Virus record (IMG/VR): IMGVR_UViG_3300027908_000001
Span: 133,396 to 197,395 of that record
Direction: 5' to 3' (one strand)
Source of the DNA: a virus
DNA: 64,000 bases
Within the stretch, counting starts at the first letter, position 1, and every line of letters begins with the position of its first letter. Position numbers and translations under genes: made by a program. The notes below the pieces were generated by a model. That model saw only the letters and a list, made by a program, of their open reading frames with translations. It was not told where the DNA came from and searched no databases. Shown in pieces: positions 9,593-17,894 of this stretch.

Positions 9593-10236
9593 TTAGTCAG
9601 GACGCCAGTGGTGCTTGAGGTCTTTTACATCCTCAATCACGAAGTCGAGGTCATCCTTTTCTTCGTAGCTCGGGTCGGCAAAGATTGCGCCATTCGCGAC
9701 TTCGTTCTCGACCCACAACAGGAAAAGTTGGGAGAGCGGCACCTTGTGGAGCGCGTAATCGACCGTCCACGACTTGAGCGACGTGATGCGCCCGACCAAA
9801 CTGCAGGCCCAGCCTATGCCGGAAGAGGGCCGGGCCTCGATGCCAAAGGGCTTAGCTGGTCCCCCGATTCCGGCATCTTGGTCTTGGCTGCGGTAGCGAA
9901 CGCGGCTTGGATATGGGCGAGCAATTTGTCGCCGAGCGTGTTTAGGTCGGTCAACTGAATCTTGTTGCAGAGCCCGAACACGGCCGCATCGAAAGTTTCT
10001 GGCCCTTGCGCCCAGAACGCCAGACAATCGGACAGAGGCGTGGTGAGAACGTACACGGCACGGAACATATCCATGCTCGTGACTTCCTTCTTGCCGCCCT
10101 TGAGCAGTGGCGAGCCAATCTTGTCGAGGAACAGGTAAACGCCGAGCGTGAGCGGTTCGAGCTTCAGGTCGCCGATAACGAGATGCGTCGCCAAAAGGCT
10201 GTCGGTGACCACTGTCGGAGTGGAGGTTTCTGCCAT
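9593..10236 (-). CDS. Tail assembly chaperone, -1 frameshift fusion (GT-like)
   Basis: Predicted fusion of the upstream 140-aa chaperone with the overlapping -1 frame that ends at 9593. The 0 frame reads AGC CCT TTG at the heptamer C CCT TTG (9844-9850), a perfect X XXY YYZ slip site. After slippage the ribosome continues in the frame ending HHWRPD. The calculated product is 131 + 83 = 214 aa. This arrangement between the tail protein and tape-measure genes is the hallmark of lambda G/GT-type chaperones, which bind the tape measure during tail assembly. Only the frameshift is inferred; the two open frames and the heptamer are directly visible. Confidence 0.8.
9814..10236 (-). CDS. Tail assembly chaperone (G-like), unshifted product
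   Basis: 140 aa, starting MAETSTPTVVTDSLLATHLVIGDL. It is the major product of the G/GT pair; about 30 nt after the slip site the 0 frame terminates at TAG (9814). The helical middle (EVTSMDMFRAVYVLTTPLSDCLAFWAQG) is compatible with chaperones that hold the tape measure soluble. Lies 23 nt after the 111-aa tail protein. Confidence 0.8.
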   Translation of the reverse strand: MAETSTPTVVTDSLLATHLVIGDLKLEPLTLGVYLFLDKIGSPLLKGGKKEVTSMDMFRAVYVLTTPLSDCLAFWAQGPETFDAAVFGLCNKIQLTDLNTLGDKLLAHIQAAFATAAKTKMPESGDQLSPLASRPGPLPA

Positions 10237-10259
10237 AAGATGTTACCGCGATTCAGGGA

Positions 10260-10595
10260 TTACTGAGGCAACGCCGCGCCACGGACCCGCAACTTTTTGA
10301 TTCCCTTTTGCTCCCACGCCTGCTCGACGGACTCGATGTAAACGGACTGGCCGCCCACGGTCATGTTGTCGCCGACGTTCGGTACGTTCGTGGTGTTTTC
10401 CACGAGGATTTCGTAAGATGCCTCGGCGTAGTTCGGCACATAGATGGTGCCGACCGGCACACCGTTGTCGTCCAGAACCGGAATCCGTTCCGCGTTGGTC
10501 GTGAGGGTGGCGGACGTGCAAAGGCCGACGACGTTGGTCATGCTCGTGCCCCATGTGACGTTTACGCCGCGTGCCTGCCTTGAGATATTTGCCAT
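10260..10595 (-). CDS. Small tail protein, possible tail tube subunit
   Basis: 111 aa: MANISRQARGVNVTWGTSMTNVVGL and then beta-rich sequence with PVLDDNGVPVGTIYVPNYAEASYEI and VGDNMTVGGQSVYIESVEQAWEQKGIKKL. A small beta protein encoded immediately before the G/GT pair is where the tail tube gene is found in lambda-like siphophages. At 111 aa it is shorter than most tube proteins, so a tail completion protein is an alternative. A late promoter-like block precedes it at 10632-10654. Confidence 0.55.
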   Translation of the reverse strand: MANISRQARGVNVTWGTSMTNVVGLCTSATLTTNAERIPVLDDNGVPVGTIYVPNYAEASYEILVENTTNVPNVGDNMTVGGQSVYIESVEQAWEQKGIKKLRVRGAALPQ

Positions 10596-10631
10596 GTTGG
10601 TGTCCGCTCCTTAAAGTGTGTGCTTGTGCTC

Positions 10632-10654
10632 TACCATTCGCCGAGAAGGGTCAA
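10632..10654 (-). promoter_or_regulatory. Late promoter-like block
   Basis: Minus strand reads TTGACCC, four bases, GGCGAATGGTAG, about 37 nt before the ATG of the small tail protein at 10595. It overlaps the last codon of the glycosyltransferase gene upstream. Best-preserved copy of the late motif together with that at 17895. Confidence 0.6.
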
Positions 10655-11502
10655 CGCGCTCGCGACAACCGGTTGACCGGTTCGGCCCGTGGCGTGATGA
10701 GTTTCAGGCGTTTCCCGAAATCGCCTTCAAACGTGTAGGTACCGGCATGGGCCAGCCTGCAATGGGCCGACGCACGAATCTTGCCGCCCATGGCTATCCA
10801 TCGCTGGCAAAAAAGAAAGTCTTCCGACAGGTACCGGTCGTTCACTATCCCGTAATCGAACAGGGCCGGTATCCGTCGTTTCGGGCCGTCCGCGAAATCG
10901 TCGGTGTACGACAGTTTCTTGTAATGCTTCACCATGGCCTCTATCGCCGCGCGCTGGATGAGTAAGAACCCGGTGCCGACATAAGCCACTTCGATGCAGT
11001 CCCGGACCATCTTGCCTTCCCGGTTCGGGAGTGCGTTGACGACGTAGGAGAGCGCTGACTCGGCGGTGGTCTCTGCCGTGCCGTCGCCATTCGAGGTTCG
11101 TGCGTGGGTGAACGCCGCCTGCCACCGGAGTTGTTTCTTCGGATACACGCCGCCGACAATCGGGAAGTTGGCCAGTATCATCTGGACAAGGGCTGCCGGG
11201 TCAAAGGTGATGTCGGAGTCCAGAAATAGAAGGTGCGTACACTTGGATTCGAGGAAGTCGGCCACAAGCCTATTGCGGGCGCGGGCGACCATCTCGCCAT
11301 CGAGCATCCGTAACGCTTGCTGGACGCCCAGTCCTCTCAATATATGAGTGAGCTTGAACAGGGAGAGCATGCAGCCGGAATGGACTGAGCCTTGGTAGGT
11401 CGGCACGCCGATGAACAGGTTTACGTCCCGCAGTTCGGCATCGGTCAGGGGAGATTTGGGTTCGGAAATGGCGGTATTGCGATGGTTTGGCTTGGTACGC
11501 AT
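10651..11502 (-). CDS. GT-A type glycosyltransferase
   Basis: 283 aa from ATG at 11502. The longer frame to 11556 is rejected because its first 18 codons read straight through a late promoter-like block. Characteristic sequence: NLFIGVPTYQG (about 37-47), ARNRLVADFLE, then HLLFLDSDITFDPAALVQMI with the DSD metal-binding motif. This form is common in glycosyltransferases of large phages. The product may modify virion proteins or host surface glycans. It lies between tail genes with its own late promoter, separate from the glycosyltransferase at the left window edge. Confidence 0.75.
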   Translation of the reverse strand: MRTKPNHRNTAISEPKSPLTDAELRDVNLFIGVPTYQGSVHSGCMLSLFKLTHILRGLGVQQALRMLDGEMVARARNRLVADFLESKCTHLLFLDSDITFDPAALVQMILANFPIVGGVYPKKQLRWQAAFTHARTSNGDGTAETTAESALSYVVNALPNREGKMVRDCIEVAYVGTGFLLIQRAAIEAMVKHYKKLSYTDDFADGPKRRIPALFDYGIVNDRYLSEDFLFCQRWIAMGGKIRASAHCRLAHAGTYTFEGDFGKRLKLITPRAEPVNRLSRAR

Positions 11503-11510
11503 GGGTTTCC

Positions 11511-11532
11511 GTAATTCGCCAAAAGGGGTCAC
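11511..11532 (-). promoter_or_regulatory. Late promoter-like block, divergent copy
   Basis: Minus strand reads GTGACCCC, three bases, TGGCGAATTACG, 8 nt before the glycosyltransferase ATG at 11502. Matches the other four blocks at TGACCC and GGCGAAT; the terminal GGTAG is altered. It fixes the start codon choice of the gene. Confidence 0.45.
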
Positions 11533-11564
11533 GACGCTTCCCAAAAAGAATCGCAAAATAGGTG

Positions 11565-11593
11565 TTGACTCGAATCGAGTACGGTGCTAGGTT
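11565..11593 (+). promoter_or_regulatory. Early promoter with palindromic operator
   Basis: TTGACT, 17-bp spacer, TAGGTT. The palindrome ACTCGAATCGAGT overlaps the -35 box and the first half of the spacer. Drives the four-gene plus-strand island that begins with ATG at 11602, so the 5' leader would be very short. Confidence 0.7.
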
Positions 11594-11601
11594 GGTGGCA
11601 G

Positions 11602-11955
11602 ATGAACGAGAAACCATTAACCGATAGCGCGGCGACCTACCACATCGAAGGCGTGCTGGGAGTCACGAAGTCGTCGCTCAAGCGCAGTATCTGGAAACAG
11701 GCGGAAGGCGCAGAGAACGCGGTGAAGGCCATCGCCATCCTTGATTCTCGACGCGGCTCGTTTTTCACGCTGGATGAATTGAACACACTCTGCGATTGGC
11801 TCATTTGGAATGATGCCGCTGCCGATGGTGTGGAAGGTGAAACAACCGGCCTGACAGAGTATCGCAATGCGCGGTGCCGGAAGCGGTACGACCGCGCGGT
11901 CGCCAAGCTGATTGAACTCCGTAACCGAAACACTCAACCGACAGGAACGACATGA
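11602..11955 (+). CDS. Unknown small early protein
   Basis: 117 aa starting MNEKPLTDSAATYHIEGVLGVTKSSLKR. The GTG at 11584 lies inside the -10 box, so the ATG at 11602 is taken. Sequence is soluble and mixed helical with a Trp-rich middle (CDWLIWNDAAADG) and a basic, Arg-rich C-terminal helix. No family recognised. First gene of a plus-strand operon inserted between minus-strand late genes; it overlaps the next gene by four bases. Confidence 0.6.
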   Translation: MNEKPLTDSAATYHIEGVLGVTKSSLKRSIWKQAEGAENAVKAIAILDSRRGSFFTLDELNTLCDWLIWNDAAADGVEGETTGLTEYRNARCRKRYDRAVAKLIELRNRNTQPTGTT

Positions 11956-12251
11956 AAGACAAGGTCATCAAATATTCCAAGAAGGCCAAGTGCCCGAAAC
12001 GGAACTGCGGCGGGATGCTGGCCTACAGCGGCACCTACAAGCGCAAGCTGCCGATTGGGTTCGGGTTCGCCCCCGGTCAGACGGATTTTCAAATCGACTT
12101 GATTGCCGAGCGTGGCTATGTTGGCGAATGTATGGACTGCGGGCAAAAGGTATTGGCATGGAAATGGCGAAGGCATGAGACGAATAAACCAGTCAACATC
12201 AATCGGAAACTGAAGGCGGCGCGAAGAGGCAGCCAGATGGTCACAGCATGA
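11952..12251 (+). CDS. Zinc-ribbon-like small protein
   Basis: 99 aa. Two Cys pairs, CPKRNC (residues 14-19) and CMDCG (about 60-64), are spaced as in a zinc ribbon, with a basic C-terminal tail (KWRRHETNKPVNINRKLKAARRG). Binding to DNA, RNA or RNA polymerase is possible but not shown. The start is preceded by the shared leader CAACCGACAGGA. Overlaps both neighbours by four bases. Confidence 0.6.
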   Translation: MKDKVIKYSKKAKCPKRNCGGMLAYSGTYKRKLPIGFGFAPGQTDFQIDLIAERGYVGECMDCGQKVLAWKWRRHETNKPVNINRKLKAARRGSQMVTA

Positions 12252-12487
12252 AACCACTCCCATTACCGCCCAAGCCAGTCATGCTAGTTCCAACGCAGGG
12301 ATGCTATCAGGAGCCCATCATCGGGAAGCTTGTCGGCGAATCTCCAACCATGTGGCACGTCATCATGGTCGGCGAAGGCCAGTACGTGCGGCGCTACTAC
12401 AAGTCCACGATGATGGCCGTCAAACCGTGGGACCGGAATTTTCCGAACCGCAAGCTGGTGATTCCCGAAATGGCGCTGCCGAAATGA
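12248..12487 (+). CDS. Unknown small protein
   Basis: 79 aa beginning MKPLPLPPKPVMLVPTQGCYQEPIIGKLVG. The sequence GESPTMWHVIMVGEGQYVRRYYKSTMMAVKPWD looks like a small beta-barrel or SH3-like fold, but this is only an impression. Overlaps the previous stop and the next start (ATGA), indicating translational coupling in the plus-strand island. Confidence 0.55.
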   Translation: MKPLPLPPKPVMLVPTQGCYQEPIIGKLVGESPTMWHVIMVGEGQYVRRYYKSTMMAVKPWDRNFPNRKLVIPEMALPK

Positions 12488-12654
12488 AGCCCGACATTTT
12501 GCAGGAGCGGGAGAAGGTCTTGGAATTCTTGAAGGTTAGCGGTCTTGGGGACAATAGCATCTATCGGAATGCAATCATTCTGCTATTGGCGGAATTGGCG
12601 CGCTTGGATGCGCTCGAAACGGGCCTCCCTACGCCGTCACATCAAAGAAAATGA
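12484..12654 (+). CDS. Small helical protein, end of plus-strand island
   Basis: 56 aa, MKPDILQEREKVLEFLKVSGLG, one or two amphipathic helices. The ATG overlaps the TGA of the previous gene. Its last 26 nt overlap, on the opposite strand, the end of the tail-terminator-like gene at 12629, so the two operons converge here without a gap. Confidence 0.5.
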   Translation: MKPDILQEREKVLEFLKVSGLGDNSIYRNAIILLLAELARLDALETGLPTPSHQRK

Positions 12655-13375
12655 TTTCGCTTCCCTGAAATCCACCGGCCACGTTGTACGCCGCCACGCG
12701 GTAACTCTGGCCGACTGTCACTGTCAGCGGACCGCCGTACAACGTCCCGCCCAATCCGGCCGCCGGGTAGTCCGTGTCCTGCAACGAATAATAGATGCTC
12801 GCTGCCGGGTCGGCGCAGGTCAGCGTCAAAGTCGTCCCGCTAATCTCGGCGACGGGTGTTGGTACTCGGCTGGCGTTGGCGTCCGGTAACTGATAGACGG
12901 CATGAAACTCGCAATCGTAGGTCAGCCGCGGCTCGAAGTCCAGCGATGGCGTCAAGGCGTTCGGCGATGCCCGGAACCTATCCAGTGACCGCCCGAACTT
13001 GAACAGGTGCAGCAGATTCAGGACATTGAGCGCCACTTCCTCGGAAGTCTTTTGTGTGCCCGTAGCGCCCATATTGATGAGAGGATATTCTTGAATCCGA
13101 ACGCAGTAGCTTATCAAGAAGAACGGTCCGGGGACTTTCTCGTATTCTTCCACGCACGAGGCGGTCGGCATGAGGACTTGCACGGCCAGCCCGGTCTGGT
13201 TCTGCTTGAAAGAAGTGCCCATGATGGCCGCCGTAACGGCAGCATCGATAGTCCGGCTGCGGACTACGAACACGGGTATGTTGGAGAAATAGGATTCCGA
13301 AAGCAGTTTGTTACCGATGTCGTTCTGGAGCAACACCAGTTCCGAGGCGATATTGTTCAGTGGGAAAAAACTCAT
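12629..13375 (-). CDS. Probable tail terminator or neck protein with C-terminal Ig-like domain
   Basis: 248 aa. The first 165 residues include VFVVRSRTIDAAVTAAIMG and TSEEVALNVLNLLHLF, like gp-U-type tail completion proteins; the last 75 (VPTPVAEISGTTLTLTCADPAASIYYSLQDTDYPAAG) resemble a small beta-sandwich of the chitobiase C-terminal type often found as a decoration on phage proteins. Encoded directly after the HK97 gp10-like gene with a four-base overlap, which fits the usual gp10-then-terminator order. Confidence 0.6.
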   Translation of the reverse strand: MSFFPLNNIASELVLLQNDIGNKLLSESYFSNIPVFVVRSRTIDAAVTAAIMGTSFKQNQTGLAVQVLMPTASCVEEYEKVPGPFFLISYCVRIQEYPLINMGATGTQKTSEEVALNVLNLLHLFKFGRSLDRFRASPNALTPSLDFEPRLTYDCEFHAVYQLPDANASRVPTPVAEISGTTLTLTCADPAASIYYSLQDTDYPAAGLGGTLYGGPLTVTVGQSYRVAAYNVAGGFQGSEIIFFDVTA

Positions 13376-13911
13376 CGTTCACCTCGAAAAGTTTTGTTGA
13401 CGACCGCGGCGAACCCGCGTTTGTAGTCGGGGATTCGTTCGATGAGGCCGTGGGTGACGGGGCCGCGCGCTGGCATGTGCATGTGCCGCATGAACCCGTG
13501 GACGAACGCTACGCCGGTTGCTTTGAGCTTCTTGCCTTTCATCACATCCCGCGAATGCTGGTGCCGGGTGAAACTCGGCACGCTCTCCACGCCGTCGAAC
13601 CCGAATTCGTGGATATTGGCGTACCTCACGTTGTTGGTGATGGCCGCCGTAATTCCGGTGCCCGAGCGGTATGCCGGTATCACTCCCTGTAGCAATCCGC
13701 GCCGCAACGTGCCGGTCTGGACCCTGAGCCCGGCCATGCCCGGATGTGATTTCTTGGGGAAACTAAGCCGGGTGCGGGCAACGTAATTGGCCGTGAGCCG
13801 GTTCTGCTTGTTCATCTCCACGGCGAGCCCTTCCAACAAACTGTCCGGGAACTGACGGAACCGGGCTAGTACCTTGCTGGCGTTGGAATTGATTTTGACT
13901 GGGATTTGCAT
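13372..13911 (-). CDS. HK97 gp10-like head-tail joining protein
   Basis: 179 aa. MQIPVKINSNASKVLARFRQFPDSLLEGLAVEMNKQ followed by TGTLRRGLL and NNVRYANIHEFGFDG matches the HK97 gp10 / neck family, which has LxxALxxA helix, a T-G-x-L-R-x-S motif and a YAxxxExG motif near the middle. The protein joins the head completion complex to the tail. Position between head genes and tail terminator supports this. Confidence 0.75.
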   Translation of the reverse strand: MQIPVKINSNASKVLARFRQFPDSLLEGLAVEMNKQNRLTANYVARTRLSFPKKSHPGMAGLRVQTGTLRRGLLQGVIPAYRSGTGITAAITNNVRYANIHEFGFDGVESVPSFTRHQHSRDVMKGKKLKATGVAFVHGFMRHMHMPARGPVTHGLIERIPDYKRGFAAVVNKTFRGER

Positions 13912-13912
13912 G

Positions 13913-14941
13913 TTACCGCAGCCCGATAGGAGCCGTGTACGCCGTCAGTACCTGCGCCACGGTTGGCAGCAGTTTAACGCCAGCCAGCGACTTGCGTGTG
14001 TCGTGTGCCGTGTCACCTGCCGGGCTCCACGTGATGCCCAAGTTATCGCGATTCACCCAAAGATGTTGGCATTGGAGGAACCACGCTTCTTGCAGGTCGT
14101 CGGTGAGAATGTTCGCGGGCGTGACGCCATCGAACTGCATCGGGACCGTGCCGGTGCCGTTATCGGTCGGGTCGTACCAGTATCCGCCGTCCACTGTCGC
14201 GCGGTACAACCCGGCTTGGTCGTGACGGAACACGTCGACAGCAGGCCACATGTCCTTGATGCGAAGTATCCCCTCGAAGTTGTCCAGCAGACATACGGCC
14301 AGCCCGGCGCTGATGTCTATCCAGCCGTCTGCGGTGTTGTACATCACTTCCAGCTTACTGATTTGCTCTATCGGGATATGCTGGAACACCAGATTGCGAT
14401 GGGTAACCCCGAACGTTTCACGTGCGCCAGTCTCGCGCTTCAGGATGCGGCCGGTGGCGTTGTTGAAACTCTTGGCGACGCCGCGCCCGATAATCTTGAT
14501 TTGTTCGTCCCACGTGGTCTGTGCGACAATTGAGGAGTTGATGAGGAACCGCTTGAGTTGACCGAGCGTACCCAATCCGCAATCGGTCGTGTCCACGCCC
14601 GCGGTGACCGGGCCGGGGTCGAGCGATACCCATACATCCAAGTCCGCCGCGTCCGCGTCCGTCGCTGTGCTGATGATGACATCGACCTGCGCGCCAGCCG
14701 GTACAATCAGACCAGACCCGTTATCGGCATACCGCAACCCGGCCGGTAGAACGTACTGCAATGCCTGCGGAGTGGTATTCAGTCGAATCTGAACGCCAAC
14801 AGGATTGGCTGCCGGGTTCTGCCCTTTCGTGGACAGTTCGACTTGGGTCACGGTCCGCTGGTACGGTGCCGATTGGATGCTGGACACCCGGCCTACCGAC
14901 AGGAATCCACTAAAGTTGAATAGTATTCGTTCGGTCGCCAT
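13913..14941 (-). CDS. Head-region structural protein, unrecognised
   Basis: 342 aa. The N-terminus (MATERILFNFSGFLSVGRVSSIQSA) and the middle part are beta-rich; the C-terminal half (NILTDDLQEAWFLQCQHLW...KLLPTVAQVL) is mixed. No family is recognised. It follows the capsid gene after a strong hairpin and precedes the neck gene, so a capsid decoration, head fibre or adaptor role is likely. It could be expressed at a different level from the capsid because of that hairpin. Confidence 0.5.
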   Translation of the reverse strand: MATERILFNFSGFLSVGRVSSIQSAPYQRTVTQVELSTKGQNPAANPVGVQIRLNTTPQALQYVLPAGLRYADNGSGLIVPAGAQVDVIISTATDADAADLDVWVSLDPGPVTAGVDTTDCGLGTLGQLKRFLINSSIVAQTTWDEQIKIIGRGVAKSFNNATGRILKRETGARETFGVTHRNLVFQHIPIEQISKLEVMYNTADGWIDISAGLAVCLLDNFEGILRIKDMWPAVDVFRHDQAGLYRATVDGGYWYDPTDNGTGTVPMQFDGVTPANILTDDLQEAWFLQCQHLWVNRDNLGITWSPAGDTAHDTRKSLAGVKLLPTVAQVLTAYTAPIGLR

Positions 14942-14957
14942 GATGTCCTAAAACCGC

Positions 14958-14995
14958 AACGGGCCGAACTCCCATCGCAAGAAGTTCGGCCCGTT
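14958..14995 (-). terminator. Intrinsic terminator or attenuator after capsid gene
   Basis: Perfect 13-bp inverted repeat AACGGGCCGAACT with a 12-nt loop, followed on the minus strand by GCGGTTTTAGG. It lies between the capsid gene and the next late gene whose ATG is at 14941. Stem strength is high; the U-tract is short, so partial read-through is likely. Confidence 0.7.
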
Positions 14996-15026
14996 CCCCA
15001 CCACAACTACTTTCCAGATGGCCTGA

Positions 15027-16022
15027 TTAGCTACCGCCAACCGTCCACTGGATGTTCACAACCTTCGCGATGGCGTTGACTTCCTCGACCGCCACGTCAA
15101 CGGACGCGTGGAAGAAGATTTCAAGCGAATCGCGGTGCTTGTTGAACTCGTCGAGGATACGAATCTCGTCCTCAACGGCCCAAATCAGGTTCTTCGGGTG
15201 AGCGAAGAAGATGACACCCTCGTTCTGGTTCGTGCCGAGGTTGTTCGGCATGGAGTCCACGCCGATAACCGGTACGCCGTAAGCCTTGAGGCTGCCGTCT
15301 TCCGTCTGCCACACGTCACCACCGACCGTGCCGCGCTGCGACAGCGCGTAGCGGTAGGCCATTTCCAGACCGTGCGAAACATAGAAGCGAAACTCGCTGA
15401 TGTTCCGACGGAACCGGGCTTGCACGCTGTTGATGGCCATGACGAACGCGTTCGTGGTGAACGGCGTGTGGCCCCAGTCGACAATGTTGGCGGCCGGTAC
15501 GTTCGCGAGGAACCCGTTCCGCATGTTGTACAGCGGGTCGGCGGAACCGACCAAGCCGTTGACACCGAAGTCTTCGAGGTCGAACGCCGCGCGCTCGGCC
15601 ATGATTTCGACGAGGGTATCGGCGAACCCTTCCTTCTCGATGTTCCGTTGCAGGGTTTCCCACGAGATGGAACTCGTGCCGTCCATCTTCTGCGTCTGCA
15701 GCTTGATGGACTGGAGCGTTGGCTTGGACTCCAGCGCTAGATACGCCGCTGCCGACGTATAGAGACGGGTGTCATCTTCCACGCCCGGACGCAGGAACCG
15801 GCTGGTCATACCAGTACGGTCGAGCAGCTTCTGGCCGCGGCTGACAATCTCGACGCGGGCCTCGCGCAAAATTGCCTGTGACACCTGCGTGATGCGCAGG
15901 AATTGTTCGAGTTGTTCCGGCTGCAGTACGCCACCACCGACCCCGTTGGTCGTGGTGATGTCGGCTACCGCTACCGCCGCCTTTATCAGCAACTCATCAT
16001 TTGTGTATGCTTGCTTGCCCAT
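15027..16022 (-). CDS. Major capsid protein, HK97-like
   Basis: 331 aa. The order protease, scaffold, capsid and the sequence character fit HK97-fold capsids: an N-terminal helical arm (QPEQLEQFLRITQVSQAILREARVEIV), P-domain-like MDGTSSISWETLQRNIEKEGFADTLVEIMAERAAFDLEDF, and ISEFRFYVSHGLEMAYRYALSQRG. Starts with ATG after AAGGAGATACCCAT, an excellent ribosome site, as expected for an abundant virion protein. No long delta domain is seen at the N-terminus, consistent with a separate scaffold. Confidence 0.85.
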   Translation of the reverse strand: MGKQAYTNDELLIKAAVAVADITTTNGVGGGVLQPEQLEQFLRITQVSQAILREARVEIVSRGQKLLDRTGMTSRFLRPGVEDDTRLYTSAAAYLALESKPTLQSIKLQTQKMDGTSSISWETLQRNIEKEGFADTLVEIMAERAAFDLEDFGVNGLVGSADPLYNMRNGFLANVPAANIVDWGHTPFTTNAFVMAINSVQARFRRNISEFRFYVSHGLEMAYRYALSQRGTVGGDVWQTEDGSLKAYGVPVIGVDSMPNNLGTNQNEGVIFFAHPKNLIWAVEDEIRILDEFNKHRDSLEIFFHASVDVAVEEVNAIAKVVNIQWTVGGS

Positions 16023-16048
16023 ATGGGTATCTCCTTGTGCTGAGTTAC

Positions 16049-17380
16049 TCAGCGGTTACGTTGCGCCATTGCAATCGTTGAAATGGCTCCCCCGAAAACA
16101 TTCTTCCGCACCGTCTCGGCGCGCGCGCTCTTGTCGTCCAACTGCCCGGCTTGCTGACTGCGGGCCTTCACTACCGGCTCCGTCTGGGCCTTGGCGACCT
16201 CGTCGGTCTTGGCCACAGTCGCGCCTTCGCGAATCATCTTGGCCATCGCCTTCTCCAGATTCTCGACACGCGCCTTCTCCACCCCGGCATCCGCCAGCGC
16301 CTTTTCCAGCGTGCCGACTTGCGTCTTGAGCGTGGCCAGTTCAGCCTGTAGCGCATCATCCTTGGCCGCTTCGCCATCGTTGGTCTTGATGGCACCGATA
16401 CCGGAATCATTGGCCTTGCGTTCCTTGTCGATGGCGTTGGCCGTGGCCGTTACCGCCGCTTCCTTGGAAGCATCGATGGCCTTCTCGCCGGGCCGCGACG
16501 TGTCAATCTTGGTGATTTGCGCCGCCGAACTGGTCGACTTGCCCGCCGCTTCCACCGTGCCGCCATTGGATTCGTCGGTGTGGTCGCACGCGTCCTGCGT
16601 TTCCTTGACCGCCGCGAGTTCTTCCTTCTTGCGGGCTGCTTCACCCGGTCGGCTCGTATCAAACTTCGTGAGCCGGTCCAGAGACGCCTTCACGTCAAGA
16701 AACGACTTCTTGAGTTCTTCCGCGTCAGCCTTGCTCATATGACTGAAATCCACGCCACCGGACTGCGAATCGTCCTTCGGCTTCATCTGCTGCGTCGGCT
16801 GGCGGGACTCAACCGCGCCTTCGACATGGGACCCGACGTTCTTCGCGTCCGCTACGCGCTCGCCGAGGTCGGGCAGTGTCACCGCGTTGTCGGCATCGCC
16901 GCCGTCGCTGTCCTTGAGCTTGCCGTCCGTCGGAGCCGCATCGCCCACGCGCTCACCCCGGGAATCCTTGACGCCTTCCAGCGCCTTGGCCACGATGGCC
17001 TTGTATAGCTCCGGGTTGGCCTTCTCGATGTCGGCTGCTGTCGCCTTTGAAATGTCCATGTCGTTCACGCTCTCCGTTGTTGCAGTTTTCTCGACAGCCG
17101 CTTCGGGCTTCTTGCCAAATGCCTTCGCTATCATTCCGGTAATTCCGCTCACGAGGTCCTCCGCAATCTTTGTGATAGTTTGTGCATCGACACTTTGTTC
17201 GTCACTATTCGCGCCAGAGGGTAAACGCGTTTGCGAAGATTCCGCGTCGACCTCGGCATCGGCGTCCTTGGATTTCATTAAAACGTGGGTGGCCTCGGGC
17301 ACGGCAGGTGACTTGCAGAGACCAACCCGCGTGATTCGCACATCACTCAATTCGTTGTAACCGGCTTGTGTTTTATCCAT
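16049..17380 (-). CDS. Scaffold-like protein
   Basis: 443 aa, extremely rich in Ala, Lys, Asp, Glu and Ser. The motif DTSRPGE occurs twice (about residues 240 and 297). A helical C-terminal segment (LQAELATLKTQVGTLEKALADAGVEKARVENLEKAMAKMI, quoted in part) is a clear coiled coil. The first 35 residues (ITRVGLCKSPAVPEATHVL) look like the C-terminal edge of XkdF-type proteins. It sits between protease and capsid. Function as internal scaffold is inferred. Confidence 0.7.
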   Translation of the reverse strand: MDKTQAGYNELSDVRITRVGLCKSPAVPEATHVLMKSKDADAEVDAESSQTRLPSGANSDEQSVDAQTITKIAEDLVSGITGMIAKAFGKKPEAAVEKTATTESVNDMDISKATAADIEKANPELYKAIVAKALEGVKDSRGERVGDAAPTDGKLKDSDGGDADNAVTLPDLGERVADAKNVGSHVEGAVESRQPTQQMKPKDDSQSGGVDFSHMSKADAEELKKSFLDVKASLDRLTKFDTSRPGEAARKKEELAAVKETQDACDHTDESNGGTVEAAGKSTSSAAQITKIDTSRPGEKAIDASKEAAVTATANAIDKERKANDSGIGAIKTNDGEAAKDDALQAELATLKTQVGTLEKALADAGVEKARVENLEKAMAKMIREGATVAKTDEVAKAQTEPVVKARSQQAGQLDDKSARAETVRKNVFGGAISTIAMAQRNR

Positions 17381-17383
17381 AAA

Positions 17384-17893
17384 TTAGTTCTCCTCGGTCG
17401 GCTCGATGCGTTTTCTAATTCCGCGGCCGTAAATTGAAAAACCGGTTTTCAAACCCTTCTTGATTTTGTCCCAGTAGGTTGGCGTCCACACGACACCCAG
17501 CATGCCGGTTCCCTTCGGAAGGAGGCGTGCTTCTCCGGATTTAACTATCGCTTTTTGAAGTTCCGAAATCTTCTGGATACGTTCCTGATTCTCGGCGGAG
17601 TAAGTATCCGTTTTGGCAAAAAGGGTGTCGGCAGGTAGGCAATACTTCTCGACCGTATCTCCCATCTTGAGGTTCTTAACTAGGCTGTGTTCATCATCGA
17701 GCAAGCCGTCGGAAAGCTTCATCCCCCAGAGCGCTTTCTCGATTTCGTCGGCGGAAATTTTATCGAGTTGATGGTCGACACGGTCAGGGAGCAAAATCGG
17801 GCAAAGACTGAACCGCTTCTCAACCTTGTCGGACTTGAGCAGTTCGGCGGTAACGACAAAATCCTGTGCGGCGGTATCGGCAGTGTGTTCCAT
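17384..17893 (-). CDS. XkdF-like prohead protease
   Basis: 169 aa. CPILLPDRVDHQLDKISADEIEKALWGM, DGLLDDEHSLV, then RLLPKGTGMLGVVWTPTYWDKIKKGLKTGFSIYG matches the XkdF family of putative phage serine proteases, which have the same xPDxxxDxxSxxEIExA start, a central H, and a GFSIxG end. The start ATG at 17893 follows directly after a late promoter-like block, so this may be the first gene of the head operon. Catalysis has not been proven for the family as a whole. Confidence 0.75.
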   Translation of the reverse strand: MEHTADTAAQDFVVTAELLKSDKVEKRFSLCPILLPDRVDHQLDKISADEIEKALWGMKLSDGLLDDEHSLVKNLKMGDTVEKYCLPADTLFAKTDTYSAENQERIQKISELQKAIVKSGEARLLPKGTGMLGVVWTPTYWDKIKKGLKTGFSIYGRGIRKRIEPTEEN

Positions 17894-17894
17894 C

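Noticed and set aside
9571-9598. Hairpin GCGAT/ATCGC with TTTTTATT on the plus strand
   Set aside because: It looks like a terminator for plus-strand transcription, but no plus-strand gene lies upstream nearby; not annotated.
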